A DNA stretch of 56,127 nt, from assembly GCA_002404675.1 (NCBI GenBank), contig DHKE01000001.1:1-56127 (forward strand), in the 5' to 3' direction. Positions 49,291-56,127 of the stretch are shown here, one piece after another; position 1 is the stretch's first letter; each line of letters begins with the position of its first letter. Made by a program: the position numbers and the translations under genes. Under the pieces are notes generated by a model. The model saw only the letters and a program-made list of their open reading frames with translations, had not been told where the DNA came from and did no database searches. Source of the stretch: Porphyromonadaceae bacterium UBA4702. Its GTDB lineage: Bacteria; Bacteroidota; Bacteroidia; Bacteroidales; Muribaculaceae.

Positions 49291-52095
49291 ATGAAAAATC
49301 GCATAACATCATTGATATGGATAGTTCTGGCGGTCATCGCCGGGCTTCCTGCATACGCCGCCGACACGAATGTCGTGAGCGGCAAGCTGCCCAACGGGCT
49401 GACATACTACATCTACCGCAACGAGTCGCCTGCCGGCCGCGCCGACTTCTTCCTGTCGCGTGGCGTGGGCTCGATAGTCGAGCGTGAGGACGAGCGCGGA
49501 CTGGCGCATTTCCTCGAGCATCTCGCCTTCAACGGCACCAAGCATTTCCCTGGCAACTCGCTGATAGGGTGGCTCGAGTCGATAGGCGTGAAATTCGGCG
49601 AGAACCTGAACGCTTTCACCTCCGTAGACCAGACGGTCTACAACATCTGCAAAGTGCCTACGGCTCGCGAGTCCGCCCTTGACAGCTGTCTGCTCATCTT
49701 GCGCGACTGGAGCAGCGACATCACTCTCGCCGACAAGGACATCGATGCCGAGCGCGGAGTGATAAAAGGGGAGTGGCGGCACCGCAATTCAGCCTCCAAC
49801 AGGCTCTTGCAGCGTGCCGCTCCGCGCATCTACGGCTCGTCGCTCTACGGCCAGCGTCTCCCGATGGGTCTTATGAGCGTGGTCGAGACATTCCCACCGC
49901 AGCGGCTGCGCGATTTCTACAACCGCAACTACACGCCTGACACCGAAGCTATTATCGTGGTCGGAGACATCGACGTGAAGAAAATGGAGAAGAAGATCCG
50001 CAAGATGTTCGGCAATATCAAGAAGGCCAAGACTCCTGTCGTGGCTGACCGCCATGTCGAGACTGGCATGCCGTTTATGGCTGTGGCTGAAGCCGACCCG
50101 GAACAGACCACCGAGATGGTGCAGCTCTTCTTCAAGCACCCTGCCGTTGATGGATTGTCGCAAGAGCAGGAGGCTCGCGCCGAACTGGTGTCGAGCCTCT
50201 TGACGGCGATGCTCGTCGAGCGGTTTGACCGCCTCGAATTGCAGCCAGATGCCCCTGCAACAAACATCGGCGTGGGCGACACGCGCTTCCTCATCTCCGA
50301 GCCTATGCGCACCCTGCTGGTGCGAGGCGCAGTGCGAAAGGGCAATGCTCCCAAAGCAGTTGCCGCTTTCTATACCGAAATCAAACGCGCCCGCGACTTC
50401 GGCTTCTCTGCCGCCGAGTTTGACGACGCCCGCAAGCAGTTGGCAGAAGACATTGCCACAACACTCGACAAGAACCGCGACCGCAGCAACACGGTCATTG
50501 CCCGCTCCTTATCCAAAGCGTTCCTGAACGGCGAAACCCTCAAAACACCGCAGGAGGAGCATGACCTGCGCGTCTCACAGCTCGACAGCATCACTATCGA
50601 CGAGGTTGTGGCATACCTGCGCAGCATCGTCAATACCGACGGCACTGACGTGCTCGTGCTGCTTTATACCAACTATGCAGATGCTGCCGGCGAAAAGGGC
50701 GAGCAGGCCCTGAAGGATGCTTTCTTCTCCGTCAACGCCCTCACACTCGAACCGTACAACCCCGAAGAAGCTCCCGTGGAACTGAAGCTGAAAGAACCTG
50801 CGCCCGGCAAGGTGGTCAGCGTAGAGGAAAACGGACCTTTCGGCACATCTGTCGTCACGCTCTCCAACGGACTGAAGGCATACCTGCGTCCGAACAAGGA
50901 GAAACCAGGCCAGATATATTTCCGCGGCGTCGGCATGGGCGGTCTTTCGCAGGATTACAGCGAGGCTGACGCCGGCTCGCTCAAGCTCCTCAACGAGGCT
51001 GTGGCCGCTTCTGGTGTCGGCGAAATGACCAACTCCGACTTGCGCCGCTTCACGCAGGGCAAGGAGTTGAAAGTGTCAGCCATGGTAAGCAACACCGAGG
51101 AAACCATCGAGTTCTCCGCCTCGCCCGCAACGCTCGAAGACGCTTTCCGCCTCGCATACCTCAAAGTGACCGACATACGCCGCGACGACAAGGCTTACGC
51201 CGCGCTTATGGCCTCCAAGGAGAACTCGCTCGCCAACCGCCGCCTAAACCCTGTGCAGACCATGGGTGACTCCATAACCTGCAATGTGTATTCGCACCAC
51301 CCCCTCGGCGGCCAGCCCACTGCCGAGATGCTTGCCTCGGTTGACTATGACACTATGCTCCGCATTTACCGCGACCGCTTCGCCGACTTCGCCGATTTCC
51401 GCTTCTATGTGGCCGGCGACTTCGACACCGACTCCGTCAAGATGATGCTCGAGCGGTATGTGGCTTCGCTTCCCGTGGGCGGACGCATCGAGAAATCCCG
51501 CGACATCGGCTACCGCTTCTCCCCCTCGAAGGACGTGAAATTCTCACGCACAATGGAAACGCCTGTCGCTGTCGTCTACCAGTTCCGCCACACACCGGCT
51601 GAATACAACCTGCAGAATGTCATTTGCGCCTCTGCCGTGGGGCAGCTGCTCAAGGCGCGGCTGCTCGCAGACCTGCGCGAGAAACGCGGCTGGACTTACG
51701 GCATCACCACACACGGCGCGATAACCGCCGGCATGAACGGCGACGACCCGAGCGAGTTCATGCTCCCCGTATACGTCAAGGTTGACCCCGACCACTATGC
51801 CGAAACGGCGCAGATTATCGACGCGACACTGGCAGACATGGCTGCGGGCAATATCACGCCGCAGGAACTAGACAAGGTGAAGGAATACATGCTCAAGTCA
51901 GTCGCCGACAGCCGCAAGGACAACGCCTACTGGCTCGTGGTGCTGCGCCAGTACGACAAGACCGGCCTCGACATGGACAGCAGCTACGAGAGCTGCGTTG
52001 CCAGCCTGTCGCCGCAGACTGTATCAGCGTTCCTCGGCCGGGTGCTTGCCGGTGCGCAGACCCTGCGCCTTACCATGACCCCGAATCAAGAATAA
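49291..52095 (+). CDS. M16 (pitrilysin/insulinase) family zinc peptidase, PqqL/FusC-like
   Basis: A 934-residue exported peptidase with a signal peptide (cleavage near AYAA, residues 21-24). The inverted zinc motif HFLEH has ligands His73 and His77 and catalytic Glu76; the third ligand is Glu154 in DIDAERGVIKGEW, 81 residues after His73 as in insulinase. A second, inactive M16 half completes the clam shell. Length and the stretch RGLAHFLEHLAFNGTKHFPG closely resemble E. coli PqqL and Pectobacterium FusC, periplasmic enzymes paired with a TonB receptor that imports ferredoxin for iron. It is last in the operon and followed by a strong terminator. Confidence 0.92.
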   Translation: MKNRITSLIWIVLAVIAGLPAYAADTNVVSGKLPNGLTYYIYRNESPAGRADFFLSRGVGSIVEREDERGLAHFLEHLAFNGTKHFPGNSLIGWLESIGVKFGENLNAFTSVDQTVYNICKVPTARESALDSCLLILRDWSSDITLADKDIDAERGVIKGEWRHRNSASNRLLQRAAPRIYGSSLYGQRLPMGLMSVVETFPPQRLRDFYNRNYTPDTEAIIVVGDIDVKKMEKKIRKMFGNIKKAKTPVVADRHVETGMPFMAVAEADPEQTTEMVQLFFKHPAVDGLSQEQEARAELVSSLLTAMLVERFDRLELQPDAPATNIGVGDTRFLISEPMRTLLVRGAVRKGNAPKAVAAFYTEIKRARDFGFSAAEFDDARKQLAEDIATTLDKNRDRSNTVIARSLSKAFLNGETLKTPQEEHDLRVSQLDSITIDEVVAYLRSIVNTDGTDVLVLLYTNYADAAGEKGEQALKDAFFSVNALTLEPYNPEEAPVELKLKEPAPGKVVSVEENGPFGTSVVTLSNGLKAYLRPNKEKPGQIYFRGVGMGGLSQDYSEADAGSLKLLNEAVAASGVGEMTNSDLRRFTQGKELKVSAMVSNTEETIEFSASPATLEDAFRLAYLKVTDIRRDDKAYAALMASKENSLANRRLNPVQTMGDSITCNVYSHHPLGGQPTAEMLASVDYDTMLRIYRDRFADFADFRFYVAGDFDTDSVKMMLERYVASLPVGGRIEKSRDIGYRFSPSKDVKFSRTMETPVAVVYQFRHTPAEYNLQNVICASAVGQLLKARLLADLREKRGWTYGITTHGAITAGMNGDDPSEFMLPVYVKVDPDHYAETAQIIDATLADMAAGNITPQELDKVKEYMLKSVADSRKDNAYWLVVLRQYDKTGLDMDSSYESCVASLSPQTVSAFLGRVLAGAQTLRLTMTPNQE

Positions 52096-52124
52096 TACAT
52101 AACTTTTCAATTCCCAATTTGTGA

Positions 52125-52163
52125 GAGGCGTGCCGCTGATGAGAGTGGCACGCCTCATTTTTT
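52125..52163 (+). terminator. Terminator of the receptor-M16 peptidase operon
   Basis: GAGGCGTGCC pairs perfectly with GGCACGCCTC, followed by ATTTTTTA. Confidence 0.85.
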
Positions 52164-52231
52164 AGGCACAGTCCACTCCTGAAAAATACGAGAGGATTAT
52201 TTGTCACTAAATCACCGCATTGCATTTTTCG

Positions 52232-52270
52232 TTTCGCTGTTTTGAGGCATTTCATTTCGCTATTTTGAGG
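52232..52270. repeat. Left array of the 23-bp-period repeat (2 units)
   Basis: Core TTTCGCTGTTTTGAGG at 52232-52247 and TTTCGCTATTTTGAGG at 52255-52270, exactly 23 bases apart. The same core in the same orientation recurs at 55959-56020. Confidence 0.85.
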
Positions 52271-52312
52271 AGAGTCTTATCCAGTCGTCGCGGATTATTC
52301 GATTTTTATATT

Positions 52313-52320
52313 TAACTTTG
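52313..52320 (+). promoter_or_regulatory. Putative -7 element of the KAP ATPase gene
   Basis: TAACTTTG matches TAnnTTTG, 25 bases before the start. The left repeat array lies just upstream. Confidence 0.5.
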
Positions 52321-52345
52321 TTGTCTGGATAAACCGCTTTTGTAA

Positions 52346-54280
52346 ATGAAAATTCGTTCTTCTATTTCCGATACGCCGCTGGATCTGCCCGCAAACGATT
52401 TCGGCACTGAACAGTATGTGCAGGGGCTTGTGCAGTTCATTTCTCATTCATCCGCCCCTATAACCATCGCTTTGCAGGGTGAATGGGGAAGCGGCAAGAC
52501 CTCGTTGATGAACCGCCTCTACAACGACCTTTGTACCGTGGGCAAAGATTTCATCGGGATTAACATCAATACATGGGAGTATTCGATGCTTGCGACTCCT
52601 GAGGAAACCGTAGTCAAGATTATCGCTCAGCTCGTGCGCGAAATCTCTGGCTCTGACCCGAAATCCCGGAACGCGACACTCCGAATTTTCAAGTCAATAG
52701 TCAATTTCAGTTATAGGGTAGGACGTGAAGCAATGAAGGTAGCCTCGCCTGCCGCAGCAATGCTTGTGGAAGGTGTAGGGATGCCAACCGAACTCGGCGA
52801 CGGCAACGAAAAAAGCCGCAACGTCACCCTCACAGACTTGAGAGAGGCTCTCACCCAATCAATCGAGGCGATTTGTGACCCCAACGATCCCAAGAAGAAG
52901 GATGGAATCGTGATTTTTGTCGATGACCTGGACCGCCTTAACCCTCCGGTGGCTGTTCAGATTCTCGAATTGCTTAAGAATATATTCACCCTAAATCACT
53001 GCATTTTCGTTCTCGCAATTGACTACGATGTGGTTGTCAAAGGGCTTGAGCCGAAATTCGGCAAACTCGGTTCTTCCAATGAACGAGAGTTCCGCTCCTT
53101 CTTTGACAAAATCATACAGGTGCCCTTCCAGCTGCCGGTCAACAATTATCAGCCAATGGACTTCGTGCTTGACTCTCTTGAGTCAATAGGCTACATTACT
53201 CATGTGGAAAGAGGACTTCCAAAGGTCCAGAGCGTCATCGCGAAAGTGGTTGTTTCATCGGCTGGGAAAAATCCTCGCTCTATCAAGCGGCTGATAAACA
53301 CACTCTCTCTTAATGATTGCATCGCTCGGTGCTGCACCAAAAACGAGAATGACCCGCTTGAGGCCAAATTTATTAATTTCGCCTTTGTCGCCATGCAAGT
53401 GTGCTTCCCAAAGATTTATAACATACTTGTTGCCAATCCAGTATTCGAGAAATGGGATAAGAGTGTAGCCGCTAAGTTGAATCTGCATTTAGGCTCGGTC
53501 AAGGAGGAAGACGAAGAGGTAAACGGCGATGTCATTTTGGATGCCCTATGCCGGAAAGATACTTACATCGCGAAAAATCAATACAATATCATCTCATTGT
53601 TCAAGGTGATTTCCGATAACATACCTGCCAGTATCGGCGACAAAGAAGAGTATCTCAGAACAATTCTGAAACGTTCGGCATCCACTAGTATCGATCCAAC
53701 TCCCGAAAAGGTCGAGTTTGACCGCAAGGCGCTCATATACGCTCTGCATGACAACGTTGAGGATTACATCTGTAAAAAGTTGCCCGACCACGGATACAAA
53801 AAGAAGAAGAATACCGGCAATGGCGGTTTTTTCATTTATTTGCCAGATGAATCCAGCTTTGAAGTCGTTTTCCAGCCTGAACTGACTGGTGATGAAGACA
53901 GAATCGCATTGTCGATATGGCTGAAAACCGAAAATGAACGTCCGGAAAGACTCAAAGGGATGCCCTTGGAAGAAGTCCTTGAAGATGAAGCTGTTTCGGA
54001 GGTTCTAAAGCCCATGAACGAGACAGTCAAGAAATACCGAGAGTTAGGGCTGATTGACGGGAGAACATTTGACGGCGGCAAGAAATGCGACAATATAATT
54101 GAGGAGTTCGAATTGCGCAAGGTGGAACTCGGTTGGCATGAATTATACAGCGGCAATCTCGAATTTTGGATAAACCTCAAGTCCCCTTCTGATTTCGAGG
54201 AGCCGATTGTCGTTGAAGCCATTGGCGAGCTTGTCATTGCAGCTTATAAGTTGAACTGCAGGGCTTTGGAACTCGCATAA
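52346..54280 (+). CDS. KAP-family P-loop NTPase
   Basis: A 644-residue KAP NTPase. Walker A is GEWGSGKTS (45-53) and Walker B is VIFVDDLDRL (189-198), in the typical KAP context ITIALQGEWGSGKTSLMNRL and VQILELLKNIFTLNHCIFVLAIDYDVVVKGL. KAP NTPases include phage-exclusion proteins such as PifA and are frequent in defence islands. I see no strong membrane segment between the Walker motifs, unlike many KAP members. The last ~190 residues are acidic, helical and unrecognised and may be the effector or sensor part. The gene is AT-rich relative to the M16 operon, suggesting transfer. Confidence 0.85.
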   Translation: MKIRSSISDTPLDLPANDFGTEQYVQGLVQFISHSSAPITIALQGEWGSGKTSLMNRLYNDLCTVGKDFIGININTWEYSMLATPEETVVKIIAQLVREISGSDPKSRNATLRIFKSIVNFSYRVGREAMKVASPAAAMLVEGVGMPTELGDGNEKSRNVTLTDLREALTQSIEAICDPNDPKKKDGIVIFVDDLDRLNPPVAVQILELLKNIFTLNHCIFVLAIDYDVVVKGLEPKFGKLGSSNEREFRSFFDKIIQVPFQLPVNNYQPMDFVLDSLESIGYITHVERGLPKVQSVIAKVVVSSAGKNPRSIKRLINTLSLNDCIARCCTKNENDPLEAKFINFAFVAMQVCFPKIYNILVANPVFEKWDKSVAAKLNLHLGSVKEEDEEVNGDVILDALCRKDTYIAKNQYNIISLFKVISDNIPASIGDKEEYLRTILKRSASTSIDPTPEKVEFDRKALIYALHDNVEDYICKKLPDHGYKKKKNTGNGGFFIYLPDESSFEVVFQPELTGDEDRIALSIWLKTENERPERLKGMPLEEVLEDEAVSEVLKPMNETVKKYRELGLIDGRTFDGGKKCDNIIEEFELRKVELGWHELYSGNLEFWINLKSPSDFEEPIVVEAIGELVIAAYKLNCRALELA

Positions 54281-54281
54281 C

Positions 54282-54500
54282 CTTGACAGACAACTGTTAG
54301 TTTTCAGTTGGGGTTACAGTGACTATTATGGGTTGTTGAGGGCGAAGATTGGCGAGGTAAGTGTCGATGAATACAATGATCTTACGGAGAAGGGGCTGGG
54401 GAAAATAAAGGCAGCTATTACATCAGAAGGCAAAACCAACGATATCAAATTCTCAGTGGATTATATCAAGCCAACATCTGTGGTGCGCCAGTTCTATTAA
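54282..54500 (+). pseudogene. Orphan coding fragment without a start codon
   Basis: From just after the KAP stop, one frame reads through 72 codons (LDRQLLVFSWGYSDYYGLL, later KTNDIKFSVDYIKPTSVV) to a stop at 54498-54500. There is no usable start, and an in-frame stop lies just upstream at 54252. Its amino-acid make-up looks like real protein, so it is probably the 3' end of a gene that has lost its front. I do not recognise the family. From here to the next gene (54501-54609) I see nothing except the 15-base motif shared with 24624-24638. Confidence 0.45.
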
Positions 54501-54609
54501 GGAGTGATTAGAGCCGACGCTGTGTCCCTGCTTTGGCCGTGTATTCACACGAGTTCTGCGCATTTTGACACACCCCTGCTTTGACACCTCAATCATTCGG
54601 CGAGGCGTG

Positions 54610-55902
54610 TCAGTCCTTCAGGCTCGCGAGCGGTATGACTTTCACGCCGTCGGGGCGTGTGTATGCTATCGATCCGCCGGTTATGACCATCAGCAGGTCA
54701 GGTTCGCGCAGTTTCAGTTGTCCCTCTTTATTGTTGTATTTCCTGACCAGTTCCCGTATCTCCAACAGGTGCTTTGCTCCCATTTCGATTTCCGCGCTGC
54801 CGAGCTTGAACTCTATCAGTGCGTATCTGCCGTCGTCCAGGTGCAGCACGCAGTCGGCTTCGAGGTCGTAGCGGTCATGGTAATATGACAGTTCGCCGTA
54901 CATGGCTTGCGAGTATGCACGCAGGTCGCGCATCGCCATGCACTCGAATATGAACCCGAATGTCTTCAAATCCATTTCCAGGGTCGCTGGCGAGATCCCC
55001 ATGGCAGCCACGGCTATTGACGGGTCTGCAAGCTCTCGTTTGGGGCTTTTGCGGATTACGGTCGCTGACCTCACGGCAGGAGACCATGCCGGCACGTCCT
55101 GTATCACGAACAGCCGTGTCAGAGCTTTCACATAGTCGTCGTATGTGCGGTCGGAGCAGTTGTCGTTCATCGCGTTCACGTCGCGGAGCAGGTTGGCGCG
55201 TTTGGCAAGTGTGGACAGGTTGCGCGAATAGGTGCGTATTATGGCTTTCGCCAGTGCCGGGTCTCGCTTCACTCCGTCTACGCTGATAATGTCCGCTTCG
55301 ACTACGCCGTCGAGGTATTCCCTGGCGATGCGCAGGGCTTCTGCTGAATTGCCGCGCCGCAGCGATGCCGGCCAGCCGCCACGGCACGCGGAGCGTATCA
55401 GGTCATTGACTCCCATTTCGGAAATGTTGCCGTCGATGTCCGTCTCGGGGTTGTCAAACAGCTCTTTCAGCGATACTGTCCCGGAAGACTCCCCCGATTC
55501 GTACAGGCTCATCGGGTACATCTTCATCCGGGATATTCTGCCGGTGCCGCTGTGCAGTATCTGTGTGCGGTCTATCGAGTTGCTGCCGGTCAGTATGAAC
55601 TGCCCTGGTTCACCTCCGCGCTCGTCAACCGCCATACGGACGGCATCCCATAGAGCTGGCGCGTCTTGCCATTCGTCGATTAGCCGGGGTGTATTCCCCT
55701 TCAGCAGGTTTGACGGCTTTGTGGCGGCAGTGGCGAGGTATGCCCCTCTCATGTCCGGGTCTTGCAGCCGCAGCACACTCTTGGATTGCTGTGCTGCAGT
55801 CGTCGTTTTGCCGCACCATTTAGGACCTTCGATGAGAACTGCTCCCATGTATGAGAGCCGGTTTTCGAGTACCTTGTCTGCTATTCGGGGTAGATACTTC
55901 AT
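54610..55902 (-). CDS. AAA ATPase with DUF4143 domain
   Basis: A 430-residue ATP-binding protein from ATG 55902 (MKYLPRIADKVLENRL). A longer reading from 56049 would translate the 23-bp repeats and is not credible. An N-terminal AAA_14-type domain has Walker A GPKWCGKTTTA (26-36) and a QDPDMR / RLIDEWQDAPALWDAVR Walker B region. A C-terminal DUF4143 domain resembling a nuclease fold follows (HDRYDLEADCVLHLDDGRYALIEFKLG, with Asp, Glu and Lys placed as in PD-(D/E)xK cores). The family is abundant in gut Bacteroidales and its role is unknown. It is preceded by its own promoter and the right repeat array. Confidence 0.9.
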   Translation of the reverse strand: MKYLPRIADKVLENRLSYMGAVLIEGPKWCGKTTTAAQQSKSVLRLQDPDMRGAYLATAATKPSNLLKGNTPRLIDEWQDAPALWDAVRMAVDERGGEPGQFILTGSNSIDRTQILHSGTGRISRMKMYPMSLYESGESSGTVSLKELFDNPETDIDGNISEMGVNDLIRSACRGGWPASLRRGNSAEALRIAREYLDGVVEADIISVDGVKRDPALAKAIIRTYSRNLSTLAKRANLLRDVNAMNDNCSDRTYDDYVKALTRLFVIQDVPAWSPAVRSATVIRKSPKRELADPSIAVAAMGISPATLEMDLKTFGFIFECMAMRDLRAYSQAMYGELSYYHDRYDLEADCVLHLDDGRYALIEFKLGSAEIEMGAKHLLEIRELVRKYNNKEGQLKLREPDLLMVITGGSIAYTRPDGVKVIPLASLKD

Positions 55903-55923
55903 ATTTGTCTGATATTTAGACTG

Positions 55924-55954
55924 CAAAGGTACTTCAAATATTCGATACTTACAA
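55924..55954 (-). promoter_or_regulatory. Promoter of the DUF4143 ATPase gene
   Basis: On the minus strand TTG (55954-55952), 20 bases, then TACCTTTG (55931-55924). The right repeat array begins five bases upstream of the -33. Confidence 0.6.
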
Positions 55955-55958
55955 GCCG

Positions 55959-56020
55959 TTTCGCTGTTTTGAGGTATTTTGTTTCGCTGTTTTGAGATAT
56001 TTTGTTTCGCTGTTTTGAGG
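55959..56020. repeat. Right array of the 23-bp-period repeat (3 units)
   Basis: Core TTTCGCTGTTTTGAGG at 55959-55974 and 56005-56020, with a one-base variant (final A) at 55982-55997. The spacing is exactly 23 bases. Confidence 0.9.
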
Positions 56021-56050
56021 TAGTGGGCGATTCCTGCTGGCCTGCGCATA

Positions 56051-56089
56051 AAACGAGACAGCGCGTCAGCATTGCTGACGCGCTGTCTC
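56051..56089 (-). terminator. Terminator of the tRNA gene at the right edge
   Basis: A perfect 16-bp stem (56055-56070 against 56074-56089) with a 3-nt loop. On the minus strand it is followed by a G then TTTT. Confidence 0.85.
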
Positions 56090-56095
56090 CCTTAG

Positions 56096-56127
56096 TGATC
56101 CGCCTGGGGCTCGAACCCAGGACCCCA
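56096..56127 (-). tRNA. tRNA gene, 3' part only (cut by the window edge)
   Basis: The minus strand reads a T arm (CTGGG-TTCGAGC-CCCAG) followed by the acceptor 3' strand GCGGATC and discriminator A. No CCA is encoded. The anticodon lies outside the window, so identity is open; the tail would suit a lysine tRNA but that is only a guess. It is followed by a strong terminator hairpin. Confidence 0.75.

Noticed and set aside
55959..56020. CRISPR array
   Set aside because: Units are tandem with a 23-base period and only about 7 bases between 16-base cores. There are no unique spacers and no cas genes.
55903..56049. N-terminal extension of the DUF4143 ATPase through the repeat array
   Set aside because: The extension translates the 23-bp repeats (KTAKQ, KQRNK) and the promoter. 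The conserved protein begins at MKYLPRIADK.
52096..56127. Integrated phage or integrative element using the edge tRNA as attachment site
   Set aside because: No integrase, recombinase or structural phage gene is present, and no duplicate of the tRNA end was seen within the window. The neighbourhood beyond the edge is not visible.

Overview
The window comes from a member of the Bacteroidota, most likely order Bacteroidales. Promoters have the Bacteroidales form (TTTG, 19-20 bases, TAnnTTTG) and starts lack strong Shine-Dalgarno sequences. Six secreted proteins end in type IX secretion (T9SS) sorting tails. There are TonB-dependent receptors, many surface lipoproteins and a two-subunit 2-oxoacid:ferredoxin oxidoreductase typical of anaerobes. 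I cannot name the species; a gut family such as Muribaculaceae would fit but is not proven. Most genes are GC-rich. The EcoRV-like restriction genes and the KAP ATPase gene are visibly more AT-rich.

Layout. 69-3719: a large secreted GLUG-repeat protein. 3966-17167: a co-oriented run of deoC, a secreted EEP-family nuclease/phosphatase, a TonB-dependent receptor, two OB-fold surface lipoproteins, two T9SS-exported endonuclease I proteins and a secreted CotH-like protein. I read this as a system for degrading and taking up extracellular DNA (inference). 17338-21914: housekeeping genes korA-korB and acpP-fabF. 22148-33602: three restriction-modification (R-M) systems among ordinary genes: an NgoBV-like pair (predicted GGNNCC), an EcoRV-like pair (predicted GATATC) and an Eco47II-like pair (predicted GGNCC). 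Between the first two lie a small unknown gene, a lipoprotein, yifB/comM, an MFS transporter and yraN. A YjaB-like acetyltransferase is joined to the EcoRV-like operon. The Eco47II-like nuclease gene is frameshifted by a perfect 7-bp tandem duplication.

33696-41378: a T9SS cargo protein, an MBL-fold hydrolase, a zinc/cadmium-type P1B ATPase with a Fur-family regulator, and an operon of a secreted nonspecific nuclease and an acyl-ACP thioesterase. 41665-52095: a T9SS cargo gene divergent from a four-gene operon (TonB-dependent receptor, DUF4876-like lipoprotein, DUF6850-like outer-membrane protein, PqqL/FusC-like M16 peptidase). Two copies of a 16-bp palindrome, 32 bp apart, sit between the divergent promoters. 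The operon resembles protein-import systems built from a receptor and an M16 protease.

52232-56127: a KAP-family P-loop ATPase, an orphan coding fragment and an AAA/DUF4143 ATPase, bracketed by short arrays of a 23-bp-period repeat that is the same on both sides. The window ends in the 3' part of a tRNA gene on the minus strand with a 16-bp perfect terminator hairpin. No CRISPR array, rRNA gene, transposase or integrase was seen.
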